Source of the DNA: a cyanobacterium endosymbiont of Rhopalodia gibberula
GTDB taxonomy: Bacteria > Cyanobacteriota > Cyanobacteriia > Cyanobacteriales > Microcystaceae
Direction: 5' to 3'
DNA length: 64,000 nucleotides
NCBI RefSeq assembly: GCF_003574135.1
Contig: NZ_AP018341.1
Span: 124,001-188,000 of the forward strand
Shown: positions 11,749 to 21,189 of the stretch, piece after piece
How the letters are laid out: each line of letters opens with the position of its first letter
Position numbering within the stretch: position 1 is the first letter of the stretch
Notes under the pieces: generated by a model
The model's input: only the letters and a program-made list of their open reading frames with translations
Told to the model about the DNA's origin: nothing
Database searches by the model: none
Program-made: the position numbers and the translations under genes

Positions 11749-13458
11749 TTAAAAACAGTTAGTTAATTCAAGAGGAGTTAATACAGGATAATTTTGTCCA
11801 GAAAATTGACTGAGATTTTTTCCCAAGAAAACCACTTGGGGAGGAGTAAGATAAGTAGATTTTAATAAATCAATTTCATAATAAGCTTCACGAATAGGGG
11901 CATCGAGTAAAATAATTCCTTGACCCATTATAATTACGCGTTGAGCATAGTCTGGCATCAGATATAAATGATGGGTAATAACAATGACAGTTTTTCCCAT
12001 TTTATGTAGCTGACGACTCATTTCTAAAATAGCGATAGAACCATAATAGTCTTGTCCAGTTGTGGGTTCATCAAAAATGATGATATCAGGTTCCATGGCC
12101 AAAATAGCAGCAATTATGATTCGAGCACGATCACCCTTTGGCAGGGATAAAGGATGGAGGTGAAGATATCTTAATAACCCCATTGTTTCCAAACTTTTCC
12201 TAACTTTTTCATCAATTTTTTGAGAAGGATAATTTAGATTTTCTAAGGCAAATGAGACTTCTTTTTCCACTGTCATATTAAAGATTTGGTTGTCTGGATT
12301 TTGCCCTACATAACCAATAAAACAAGATAATTCACTCACAGAAAAAGTTCTGATGTCTCGCTGACGAATTTTAACAATTCCTTGAGAAGGAGATAATAAA
12401 TTTAGAAAGTGTTTAACTAAAGTACTTTTTCCAGCTCCATTTTGACCTGCAATTAATACATATTCTCCCTGATAAATATCTAACGAAACTTGGTGTAAAG
12501 CTTTTGTTCCATTCTTATAAATATAAGTTAAATCCTCAGTTGAGAGAACTAATTTTTCTCTATCTTGAGCGTAAGTCTTAGGCATAGTGAAAGATGGCAC
12601 AATAGACACATTGCTTTGTATACGCTTGAGAGCGGATAGTCCTTCATCAAGTGTTATAGGGATTCGAGGAACTGTAATTTCTTTTTGACTAATGTGGTAG
12701 AAAGTTTGAGCAACTTCAGGGGGACGTAAATTTTGAGCCTGGAGGAGTTCAATTTCTGAGTAAATTTTATGAGGAGAACCGGTGATTAACAAATTTCCCT
12801 CTGATAATATGGCAATGCGATCACTGAATTCGGCCATTTCTTCTGCAGCGTGGGACACCATAATGATGGTGACTCCTAATTCCCGGTTTAATTCCTTGAC
12901 AGTAGCAAACACTTCTTGAGAACCAATGGGATCTAATTGAGAGGTAGGTTCATCGAGAATCAATAACCTGGGTTGTAAGGCTAAAGCTGCAGCGATTGCT
13001 AACCTCTGTTTTTGCCCCCCTGACAATTCTTGAGGATGTTTCTTTTGGGTTCCTTCAAGTCGAACCGCTGCCAACACTTGGGAAATACGAGTAATAATCT
13101 CATCAGGTTCAACAAGGAGATTTTCTAGAGCAAAAGCGATTTCATTTTCTACTGAAGTTGACAGTAATTGAGTTTCAGGATCCTCAAAAACTGTTCCCAC
13201 ATACTGCGCTAAGGTACTGACTGTTTCTTCTATGGTATCAAGTCCCCCGACGGTGACATAACCAAAAAAACGACCCCCATAAAATTGAGGAACAATCCCA
13301 TTGAGGGTTAAACAAAGAGTAGTTTTTCCGGCACCAGTTGGACCAATAATGCCCAGAAATTCCCCTTGAGCAATGTCTAATGAAATATTTTCGAGGACTG
13401 GTTTGGAGGAATTGGGATAAAGATAAGAGACATTTTTTAAACTAGCAATCGTATCCAT
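11749..13458 (-). CDS. ECF transporter ATPase, two fused ATP-binding domains
   Basis: A 569-residue fusion of two ABC ATPases that powers the ECF importer. Domain 1 has Walker A GPTGAGKTT (residues 39-47), signature LSGGQKQRLA and Walker B LLILDEPTSQLD. Domain 2 has Walker A GQNGAGKST, a variant signature LPKGDRARI and Walker B IIIFDEPTTGQD. The variant second signature is as I would expect for fused ECF ATPases, not necessarily decay. It sits between the S and T subunit genes with gaps of 61 and 28 nt, so the cluster encodes a complete dedicated importer. A fused ATPase replaces the usual EcfA1/EcfA2 pair. Confidence 0.93.
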   Translation of the reverse strand: MDTIASLKNVSYLYPNSSKPVLENISLDIAQGEFLGIIGPTGAGKTTLCLTLNGIVPQFYGGRFFGYVTVGGLDTIEETVSTLAQYVGTVFEDPETQLLSTSVENEIAFALENLLVEPDEIITRISQVLAAVRLEGTQKKHPQELSGGQKQRLAIAAALALQPRLLILDEPTSQLDPIGSQEVFATVKELNRELGVTIIMVSHAAEEMAEFSDRIAILSEGNLLITGSPHKIYSEIELLQAQNLRPPEVAQTFYHISQKEITVPRIPITLDEGLSALKRIQSNVSIVPSFTMPKTYAQDREKLVLSTEDLTYIYKNGTKALHQVSLDIYQGEYVLIAGQNGAGKSTLVKHFLNLLSPSQGIVKIRQRDIRTFSVSELSCFIGYVGQNPDNQIFNMTVEKEVSFALENLNYPSQKIDEKVRKSLETMGLLRYLHLHPLSLPKGDRARIIIAAILAMEPDIIIFDEPTTGQDYYGSIAILEMSRQLHKMGKTVIVITHHLYLMPDYAQRVIIMGQGIILLDAPIREAYYEIDLLKSTYLTPPQVVFLGKNLSQFSGQNYPVLTPLELTNCF

Positions 13459-13519
13459 AATTATTTGATGAAATGGACAAACAAAAGAAAATATATTAAC
13501 TCCTACTTTTTACCTTTAA

Positions 13520-14305
13520 TTAATAAATAGCTTGTTTGGGTTTCATTAAACCAATAGCCCGTAAACCATAAATAACTCTAATACCGATAAATGTTCCTAT
13601 TAAAGAACGGACTAAGTTTTCTAACGGTATAATAGGAATTAAAAATAACCAGGTTTCTTCAGGCCAGTTGAATATATAGTAGGTAATAAAAACTTGATTT
13701 AGATGAGATAGTCCCATGATCATCCAAGTCCCAAAAAATACCCCAACAGTTACGAAGAAAGGTTTCTTACTACTAATACATTGTGCAATCAAAGAACAGG
13801 TGGGCAAGGTAAACAATAAAATACCTGACCAGTCAATCAAAGAACCGGCAATAATTGTTGAAAAAGAAACCCCATTAGAAAGAGCATGGCGAGTATATAA
13901 AATTAACTCAATTATAAAAACAAAGGTTAACCCAAAACGCCAATATATATTTCCCTTCCTTGAAGACATTACACCGGCCGTAAAACTAGCTATCACTGCT
14001 CCCCAAATAGAAATCAGAGGAATTCCCGCAGTATGAGGCGCGAGAAATACACCAATAAGAGTCCCCATTCCACTGGTTATCGCTCCAGCTAATGGACCTA
14101 GTAACCACCCAACTAAGGGAAAAATCCCCTGACTCATAGGAAACAACCCCCCTGAACCAATGGTTATGGAAAAAGGAATAAGTGCGAGAACTGTAACTAC
14201 AGTGGACAAGACTACAATGTAATCGAGGGGAGTGCCATCGACGGAGGACCCTCCCGAAGTTTTAACCTCTCTTTCTTCGCCTTTGAGAAGTGTTAGGGAT
14301 GACAT
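13520..14305 (-). CDS. ECF transporter substrate-binding (S) subunit, substrate unknown
   Basis: Predicted membrane-embedded solute-binding component, 261 residues with six or so hydrophobic helices. The N-terminal third is Gly-rich (FSITIGSGGLFPMSQGIFPL, GPLAGAITSGMGTLIG), a pattern seen in S components. Position as first gene of a cluster followed by the double ATPase and EcfT supports this role. The substrate cannot be told from sequence; ECF importers usually carry vitamins or metal ions. I looked for a cobalamin or thiamine riboswitch upstream and saw none. Confidence 0.8.
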   Translation of the reverse strand: MSSLTLLKGEEREVKTSGGSSVDGTPLDYIVVLSTVVTVLALIPFSITIGSGGLFPMSQGIFPLVGWLLGPLAGAITSGMGTLIGVFLAPHTAGIPLISIWGAVIASFTAGVMSSRKGNIYWRFGLTFVFIIELILYTRHALSNGVSFSTIIAGSLIDWSGILLFTLPTCSLIAQCISSKKPFFVTVGVFFGTWMIMGLSHLNQVFITYYIFNWPEETWLFLIPIIPLENLVRSLIGTFIGIRVIYGLRAIGLMKPKQAIY

Positions 14306-16054
14306 AACCAGTTAATGTTAGAACTTTCTTATTCTAAGCTTTCTTTGAGCAGTTCTGACGAATTCATCGGTTGAGGAGAAAAGCACGCCATCAAACAGAA
14401 GGGCAATATATATCTTAGGAATAGTTACCAAATCTGTTTAAAAAAGAGTCCAAAAGTATTACCATGATGATGGTAGTTAATTAACTATACAATATTCCTA
14501 GATTATCTGAATGATCCATTCTAATTATAGACTTTGCAGACTTGATCAATTGCACATATTGTGGCTATATAATAATCTTTATGATTTCTGATGATGGGTG
14601 AAATGAGCTTTTCCAAAGATGGCACACATAAGATAACATTTTGCCAAACTACTAATCATGATTATATCAATTACTTTAAGTAGAAAAATAGAAAAATAAT
14701 TGATTTTATAGATAATTGTCACTATATTTTTATTTTTTCAATTTCAGACTAACCCGAATAACTCCTTAGAATTATAATGAGGAAACTCTAGACAATTGCT
14801 TTAGATCAAGTAGAAAAAATCATAATTATGAATGACCGACGAGTTCCTAGTGGCAATAAAGTTTTAATCTAAGACCGGACTCAATATCATCTTCAAGAAG
14901 AAACTAGAACCAATATTAAAAAATAAAACTAGTTTAGAACTTAAGAAATTAAGGACTTGTTTAAAGCTAAATCTCCTAGAGTTTATTTATTTGGACTTGA
15001 TAAATTATCCTAAATAATACTCTATTTACGATGGAAAAAATAAATATACAGAATTATGTCTTAATATCAATCTTCCTGATAACTACTCAAGATATCTGCT
15101 CACAATTAAAAATCTGACTGATTTGAAGACAATTATTCATAAAAAACTTCTTATTACTCAATTGTTGCATTACTGAGAAGCTCATTCCTAATTTTCTAGG
15201 ATACCTTTAATTAAGATTAACTCCAGAGGTAAAATTTAGTTCAAGATGCCTAGAACATGTATGACATTACGCTAGTGGTGCTAACTCTAAAGAGATGTTA
15301 AGTTGCTTATTGATTAATGTTAGCGATGTTACTGTCACTAGTTTTTCTAAATCAAAACTAACCTATGTTTATATGGAATCTGGGAACAAACTAGGTTAAA
15401 TCGCAATGTTTTCAGTAGCACCATTGTCTTTAGTCTTAAGTAAGATGAGTGATGTAGAATGTAAGGAGAAGATTGTCTGTATTGACAGTGATTTATTAAG
15501 AATTTTGTAGACTGAAATGAATTCGTAAAACTTATCTCAAATCTTTATCAGTAATAGTGCCCTTGTACAGGATAGTTCTTCTGTTACAGTAGACTCTGGT
15601 CTGATTTTAAGAAAAAGAACCAGAGAATACAATTTTTGGTGCCTTTTTATGAATATGTATTTCTAAAATTACTACAGAACTTTTGAACTACTTCAATCTA
15701 AAGAGTTACTTGTCTCATACAGATATTAATTATATGGTAAATAATACATTGTCACTTTGGGTTGAACAATATGTCTGCCGATAATAAATTGGATAATAAT
15801 TATGAAATTTGTTTTCATTTTCCAACTAATATCAACCAAATAAAAACTTATACAAAAAATATATTTGACTTTAGTATTTTATATTTTATACTAGGTTTAG
15901 TATTTTCAATATTTCAATTAAAAATACAAATGATATATCTAATTTTTTTAAAAAAATACTTAATTTAATCAATAATTTTTTTTATATAAAAAAATCTTAT
16001 TTTTTCTTGCTTTTGAGGGCCAAAAACTTTTAATATAAGTGCTGGTTTGTATAG
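14306..16054. other. Spacer with scattered protein-like remnants
   Basis: Long gene-free stretch upstream of the ECF cluster and the Rieske gene. Between about 14930 and 15180 the + strand carries a protein-like run (for example CLKLNLLEFIYLDLINYPK and NINLPDNYSRYLLTIKNL) broken by stops, suggesting a dead gene that I cannot name. The open frame at 15762-15968 is AT-driven (many K, I, N) and not convincing. A T7A7 tract is at 15943-15956. Confidence 0.45.
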
Positions 16055-16100
16055 TATTTTTTATTACTACTTTTTTTAAAAAAAGTAGTAATAAAAAATA
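16055..16100. repeat. 46-bp perfect palindrome
   Basis: Two 23-nt arms meet at a central T7A7 (16071-16084) with no loop. The outer part, TATTTTTTATTACTAC, is matched exactly by its reverse complement. In RNA it would form a long hairpin; in DNA it could extrude a cruciform. It is about 680 nt upstream of the Rieske gene and next to no coding end, so a terminator role is unproven. Confidence 0.9.
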
Positions 16101-16435
16101 GTTATTTAGAAGAATATAAAGTAAAATATAAAAATTTGTTAAAATAACTATGCCAATTAATTGTATTTAAAAATTTTTAAAAAATAATTAAAGCTAATTA
16201 AATAAAGTTTATTTTAGCTATATCAATCTAATTAATAACACAAAAATTAGCTAATTTAACTAATGTTTATTTTATAAAAAACAGTCCTTACGGCTTTGTT
16301 TTAGCAGAATTTAATTATCTTTTTTATAAATTAAAAAAGATAATATTTAAAACACTTACCCTTTTATACTAATTGCAATAATATAACAATTCATAACTTT
16401 TTTGATTTTCATTTTAAATATTTTATGTTAACTCT

Positions 16436-16510
16436 AAGAACTTAATTTCTATAAAAATTAAGTTCTTGTAATCTTGAAAACTTTACAAAACAAAACTTTT
16501 AGCTTTTTAC
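16436..16510 (+). repeat. Hairpin repeat upstream of the Rieske gene (copy 1)
   Basis: A 75-nt unit that starts with a perfect 13-bp hairpin (16436-16448 with 16455-16467) and continues with TTGTAATCTTGAAAAC and AAAACTTTTAGCTTTTTAC. A second copy of the same length lies at 17931-18005, just after the Rieske gene. I estimate roughly three quarters of positions match. Several stem differences are compensated on the other arm, which suggests the hairpin itself is kept. Confidence 0.65.
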
Positions 16511-16780
16511 CGAGAAGTAAACTCTGTATTGAGATAATTTAGACAGAGAATATCCTTCGAACATTAAATTTACTTTTCCATCACTCCCAAGGGAGTTAAT
16601 CGAGGAAATTATCGATATGGAGAAGATGTTTCAAACAAAATCATAGTACTACTCCTGTTGGTCATTTAGTCATTTATCTTTTAACCTTGGAGATGTATAA
16701 GATAAAATCGACTTTGATCTCGTTAATATGGAACAGAACCAAAGAAACCACGTCAATTTCCCTGAGAGGAGGATAGCTTC

Positions 16781-17830
16781 ATGACCACCCTATTGCGTGA
16801 TTTTTGGTATGTAGCTTTACCTGGTAAACAATTGAAACCAGGTGAAATGGTTCATAAGAAAATGCTTGGCGAACCCATTTTAGTTGGACGGCGTAAAGAT
16901 GGGGAAGTCTTTGCTATGCGTGATATTTGCCCTCATCGAGGAATCCCCTTGCAATATGGATGGATGGATGGAGACAATGTATGTTGTCGTTATCATGGCT
17001 GGAAGTTTAGCACTCATAATGGTAGTTGTAGGGAAATTCCTTCTTTAACTGAACATGATGATTTAGATATTAGTCGTATTCGGGTTCCTACCTATGCTTG
17101 CCGAGAAGTTCAAGGGAATATCTGGGTCTATTGTGCGATGGATACTGACAAAGAGACTGATTTGACTACTATTCCCCCTGTGCCTGCTATTCCAGATTTT
17201 GGTAGAATCGAACCTGGAATTTCCGAAGTCATTCGTTTTGCCTGCAATATTGACCACGCTATTATTGGGTTAATGGATCCTGCCCACGGTCCCCACATTC
17301 ATAGTTCTTGGTGGTGGCGTAGTGGTCCACAGAAATTCCGAATCAAAGAAAAGCAATATGAACCTGTCACTCAAGGATTTCGTCTTGTCCCCTATGATAT
17401 GCCAGTAAGTGCACGCCCTTATAAACTCTTAGGAGATAGGGTTTCTATTGAAATTATCTTTCAATTACCTGGTGTGCGAACAGAAATTTTAAGAGGTGAT
17501 CGCTATTCTGCTTGTTTATTAACCACTATTACCCCTATTGATGAAAACGAATGTGAAGCCTTTCAGAGTATTTATTGGACTATTCCTTGGATGGGAGTCT
17601 TTAAACCTTTATTAGGATTTCTCACCCGTCAGTTTTTGGCACAAGATCGTGATGCGGTAATTCAACAACGAGAAGGACTAAGCCACAATCCTTCATTAAT
17701 GTTGATTGATGATGCAGACACTCAGGCAAAATGGTATTTTCGTCTAAAACAAGAATATCAAAGGTCTAAAGCGGAAAATCGACTCTTTAAGAATCCAGTA
17801 GAACCGAGAATATTACGTTGGCGCAGTTAG
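16781..17830 (+). CDS. Rieske [2Fe-2S] oxygenase (pheophorbide a oxygenase/Lls1-like)
   Basis: Predicted non-heme iron oxygenase, 349 residues. The N-terminal Rieske domain binds a 2Fe-2S cluster through C50, H52, C69 and H72 (CPHRG and CRYHGW). The mononuclear iron site is probably within NIDHAIIGLMDPAHGPHIH, with His169 and His174 as candidate ligands. The closest families are aromatic-ring hydroxylases and the plant/cyanobacterial chlorophyll-breakdown or cell-death-suppressor oxygenases. A ribosome site GAGGAGG lies about 10 nt upstream of the ATG. The frame is intact in a stretch of dead DNA, and the gene is bracketed by two related hairpin repeats. The substrate is unknown. Confidence 0.88.
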   Translation: MTTLLRDFWYVALPGKQLKPGEMVHKKMLGEPILVGRRKDGEVFAMRDICPHRGIPLQYGWMDGDNVCCRYHGWKFSTHNGSCREIPSLTEHDDLDISRIRVPTYACREVQGNIWVYCAMDTDKETDLTTIPPVPAIPDFGRIEPGISEVIRFACNIDHAIIGLMDPAHGPHIHSSWWWRSGPQKFRIKEKQYEPVTQGFRLVPYDMPVSARPYKLLGDRVSIEIIFQLPGVRTEILRGDRYSACLLTTITPIDENECEAFQSIYWTIPWMGVFKPLLGFLTRQFLAQDRDAVIQQREGLSHNPSLMLIDDADTQAKWYFRLKQEYQRSKAENRLFKNPVEPRILRWRS

Positions 17831-17930
17831 AAAAAACAGATGAGGTTTCTAAGATTATAAAATTGACTAAACATAATAGATTAGTCACTAATAACTTCTA
17901 AGATTCTATGATGAGAATCCTAATAGTTAC

Positions 17931-18005
17931 AAGAGCTGGATTTTTATAAAATCTAGCTCTTGTAATCTCGAAGTTCCTGTAAATCCAAACTTTCAGCCTT
18001 TTTAC
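17931..18005 (+). repeat. Hairpin repeat downstream of the Rieske gene (copy 2)
   Basis: Same architecture as the unit at 16436-16510: a stem (17927-17940 with 17952-17965, one G-T wobble) followed by TTGTAATCTCGAAG and CAAACTTTCAGCCTTTTTAC. It starts about 100 nt after the Rieske stop and could serve as its 3' end, but the T-run is some 35 nt beyond the stem. Confidence 0.65.
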
Positions 18006-18300
18006 ATTTAGATTTCGTTACAGTCGGTATGGAAGAACTATAAAAAAATATATATCTGAAAAATTTATTTTTAATTTAAATGGCATTGAAAACTTTCGAT
18101 TTACTTCTTATAAAAAATCGCTACATAGTCTGTATATCTATGGCGATCTAAGTGTAAATTTAAGTAAATTTGTTGCCTTAAACCTAAGTAGGGGAGATTT
18201 TACTTCTAGATTGACAACTTCTAACCATTTTCATTTTTAAAATACTTCTAGACAGTGAATATTTAGCAAATTTAGCAATCAATAACTGCTGGATTTGAAC

Positions 18301-18770
18301 GTGAAACTACCGAAAAATTTATTTCTTATTTTACAGGAAGTTAGAGCAGTAATTACCTCCTATTACTTTGAGTTTTTGGTACTTAAGTCTCTGTTTTATT
18401 TTATAATTGATACTATCATTATTGGTTTACTTTAGTACATAGCTTATACTCTGGATTCTTGGCTTTTTTAGATAGCATATATTAAGTATTATTTAGATCT
18501 CTATGTGTTATTTGTAAGATGGTTAGCTTTAGGTACCAAATAATATCATAATGCTTCTGATATTACTTGGTATCAAGAAAAGAATTTGTCTTTTATTAAA
18601 GAAACCCTTTCCACTACTGATTATAATTACGTATTGATTAATGTCATTTATTACAATATCGTAACTCATGTGCTTTGTCATATATTTCTGAATATTTTAT
18701 ATTTTTATATCAAAACTACTATTGAAGTAGTTAAACTAATTTGACAGGATTATTGTCGGAAATTTAATTA
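18301..18770 (+). pseudogene. Dead acyl-lipid (omega-3 type) fatty acid desaturase with internal deletion
   Basis: Acyl-lipid desaturases add double bonds to membrane fatty acids using three His boxes and ferredoxin. The N-terminal part reads LPKNLFLILQEVRAVITSYY and FYFIIDTIIIGLL, a stop, then YIAYTLDSWLF, matching the start of omega-3 desaturases. The C-terminal part reads TWYQEKNLSFIKETLSTTDY, then THVLCHIFLN where intact enzymes have THVAHHIF, then a decayed KTATEAIKP region. Roughly 230 residues in between, including the first two His boxes, are missing. In-frame stops and the lost histidines show the gene is dead. Confidence 0.75.
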
Positions 18771-20530
18771 TTAAATTGTTAATTTCTTTTTACTTTTTAT
18801 AAAGTTTTTTTGTTGTTATTAATAGTAGAAATAACGTTTATTATCTTATATTTAATATGATCTGTTATATCAAACACAAGATTTTTGTTCATTTCAAAGC
18901 AAAGGTTAGTAGACATTAACCTCTACCTTGAAATATTTAGACTTTAGTTGTTCTATGTTAACACTTCAATTGTTAATTTTTCTAAAAAATTACTTATTTT
19001 TTATACTTATTTTATCTATTTTACTTGAAAAAATAGATAAAATAAGTATAAACACTTACTGAGTTAAGCCTTCAGCAACTTAAGTTAATTTAGTTTAATT
19101 CTAAAGCAAGATAGTTAATAATATTATTATTCTTTATTTTATATAAATTTTAAACATCTTAATCAATCTATTTAATATTTGTTCCAATACTTTTATTTTT
19201 GATTTTTACTTATTCTACTATATTTTATTATTTTTTTGATTTCTGTACTTACTCATTTATTTATTTTAGTGCCTGAGTTTTTTAAATATGTAGTTTTGAA
19301 CTTAAATCTTAAATATTGTTTTTGTTTATTATTTACGTGTCCAATTTTTTTTAGCCACATTATTTATGTAGTTATCTAAGATTTTTTAAAAAATTTTATT
19401 GTTAAAAATTTTAGTATGTACTTTTTTTAAAAAAAAGAGTTTAACTATTCTATAAATTTACTTCCGTACTGACTATATATCACGTTAAAATAACTAATTC
19501 TAGGATGAATATATTTCTCTACTCTAAATAAATTTTTAATGGTTAACTTTTATTTAAATCAAGTTTTTTAGTAGTTTTGTTATTATAAATATTTTTTTAT
19601 TTAGTCTATTTATAGAGCAATTATTGCTTAAATCATATTATTTCTTACTAAAAAAATATTTATTTATGATCTTATTATGTCTATTGTGCTTATGAGTAAT
19701 TTATTCATAAATTTTTGTTTTTTGTTTTTGTTTAAGCATAAATTAAAAGTATTTTGAGCTTAAAAAACAATAGATTTATATATTTTTTATACTGCTACAA
19801 TTACTTTTTAGCGTAGATCTTAGCTATAAGATGCCAACCTAACTAATAGTGCTTACTCAACCATTTAATTATTTATTCTATAGTTAGAGAATTATTATAA
19901 TATTTTTGCGCCGTACTACGATCCACCCATAGATTAATAAACTTTTTTAAAAAAAATTTAACAATTGAAAAGAGAGTGAACTTAATTTTTTGAATATTCA
20001 GTATCTAAAAAAAGCATTAATTCATCTAGTAAACAATCTAAAAATATGTTTTTTTAAATACAAGTGATGAAGTATAAATCCAAACTTATCTTAAGGTCTC
20101 TTTTTGAAAGTGGGAATTACCGAAATTATTTTAATACAAAATATTATCAGTAGCTATCAAGCTGATTCTTTACTTTAGATAAAAAAATGTTAACATCTAT
20201 CTCAATGATTTTAGTACGAAATATTTTTCGTTAAATCATTTACATTATTTGGCTGGTTTTTATGAAAATTGATTAATTATTTATCACGCACATACATACT
20301 AATAACAAAAACTCTAAACTTTTGTGTACTGTGAATAAATTTATCCCATATTTATAATAATAAGAATTATGGCTAGAAACGTAAAAGCATAATTACAATT
20401 AGACTAGGCAACATAGCTAAGCTGTAAAAATTGTTATGGTTATTTATTTATAAAACCATTATCAACAAATTATGTAGGCACTTTATTAAAAAAATTTTTA
20501 CATTGATATTTATCAAAGTGAGTTTTTTCT
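18771..20530. other. Very AT-rich spacer
   Basis: About 1.8 kb without any recognisable gene. It holds the hairpin at 19002-19050 and T/A tracts at 19382-19393, 19422-19436 and 19943-19956. Base composition is more extreme than in the other spacers. Confidence 0.6.
19002..19050. repeat. 21-bp perfect inverted repeat
   Basis: The 21-nt arms at 19002-19022 and 19030-19050 are exact complements around a 7-nt loop (ACTTGAA). It lies in a gene-free region 230 nt past the dead desaturase. It may once have ended that gene's message, but there is no T-run. Confidence 0.85.
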
Positions 20531-20565
20531 AACGAGTAAGGTGGGCATTGCCCACCTTACTCGTT
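20531..20565. terminator. 17-bp hairpin at the 3' end of the SH3-domain gene (copy 2)
   Basis: AACGAGTAAGGTGGGCA and its exact reverse complement flank a single central T. The stop codon of the SH3 gene overlaps the hairpin by 2 nt. The core matches the palindrome after ndhD (7518-7542). On the + strand it is followed by a T-rich run, on the - strand by an A-run, so its efficiency for the - strand gene is uncertain. Confidence 0.6.
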
Positions 20566-21109
20566 ATTCTATTTTTTGGACATTTCCCGCTTTAACCCAA
20601 CCTTCTTGTCCATTTCTGGAAAGACGAACATTTTGCCAGTCTCCATCGAGATTTGTCTTCAAAATAATCAGTTCAGCCTTGTAATCAACGCCTCCGATCC
20701 TTTGGGCATCTTGGTCAGGTTCAGCCCGTAAACTTAACCCACCAGGCCAAATAACAGAAGCTTTGTAAGCCCCGGAAGGCAAATCCTCTTCCTTTTCTTC
20801 TTTTTCTTCTTTTTCTTCTTTTCCTTTTTCCATTTCGGGAGAAGGTTGAGATTGTCGAGTAGCTATTTCTTCTTGAGATTTTTCTTCAGATTTTTCTTCA
20901 GATTTTTTAGCTCTTTGTTGGGCGTTAGACTCAAGGTTAGATGCCTCCGTAGTTTTTTCTTGTTTTTCTTCGACAAAAATAGGTTTTGGAGGCGAGGTAT
21001 TTAAACGATAAAACACTACATAAGCTAAGGCTGTAGTCCCACTAACGAGTAGAAGAATTCCGACAAAGAATCCTAAAATAAATTGTAAAAAGACAGAGAA
21101 ATATTTCAT
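20564..21109 (-). CDS. Membrane-anchored SH3-domain protein
   Basis: A 181-residue protein with one N-terminal membrane helix (FLQFILGFFVGILLLVSGTT), a Lys/Glu-rich low-complexity linker (EKGKEEKEEKEEKEED and KKSEEKSEEKSQEE) and a C-terminal bacterial SH3 domain (GLSLRAEP, GWVKAGNVQKIE). Such SH3b domains often bind cell-wall peptides, so a periplasmic wall-associated role is likely. The ATG at 21109 is chosen over a TTG at 21133. The linker's repeated GAAGAAAAA codons make it prone to length change. No partner gene is adjacent. Confidence 0.8.
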   Translation of the reverse strand: MKYFSVFLQFILGFFVGILLLVSGTTALAYVVFYRLNTSPPKPIFVEEKQEKTTEASNLESNAQQRAKKSEEKSEEKSQEEIATRQSQPSPEMEKGKEEKEEKEEKEEDLPSGAYKASVIWPGGLSLRAEPDQDAQRIGGVDYKAELIILKTNLDGDWQNVRLSRNGQEGWVKAGNVQKIE

Positions 21110-21189
21110 GATTGCTTCAAAATAAAACTTCAAAACTTGACATAAGACAGTAACTCCAAATCCCTAACTAAGTTGATCGTAAATGATAT

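Noticed and set aside
14306-14470. Cobalamin or thiamine riboswitch upstream of the ECF transporter
   Set aside because: No conserved box sequences or typical long structured leader could be found.
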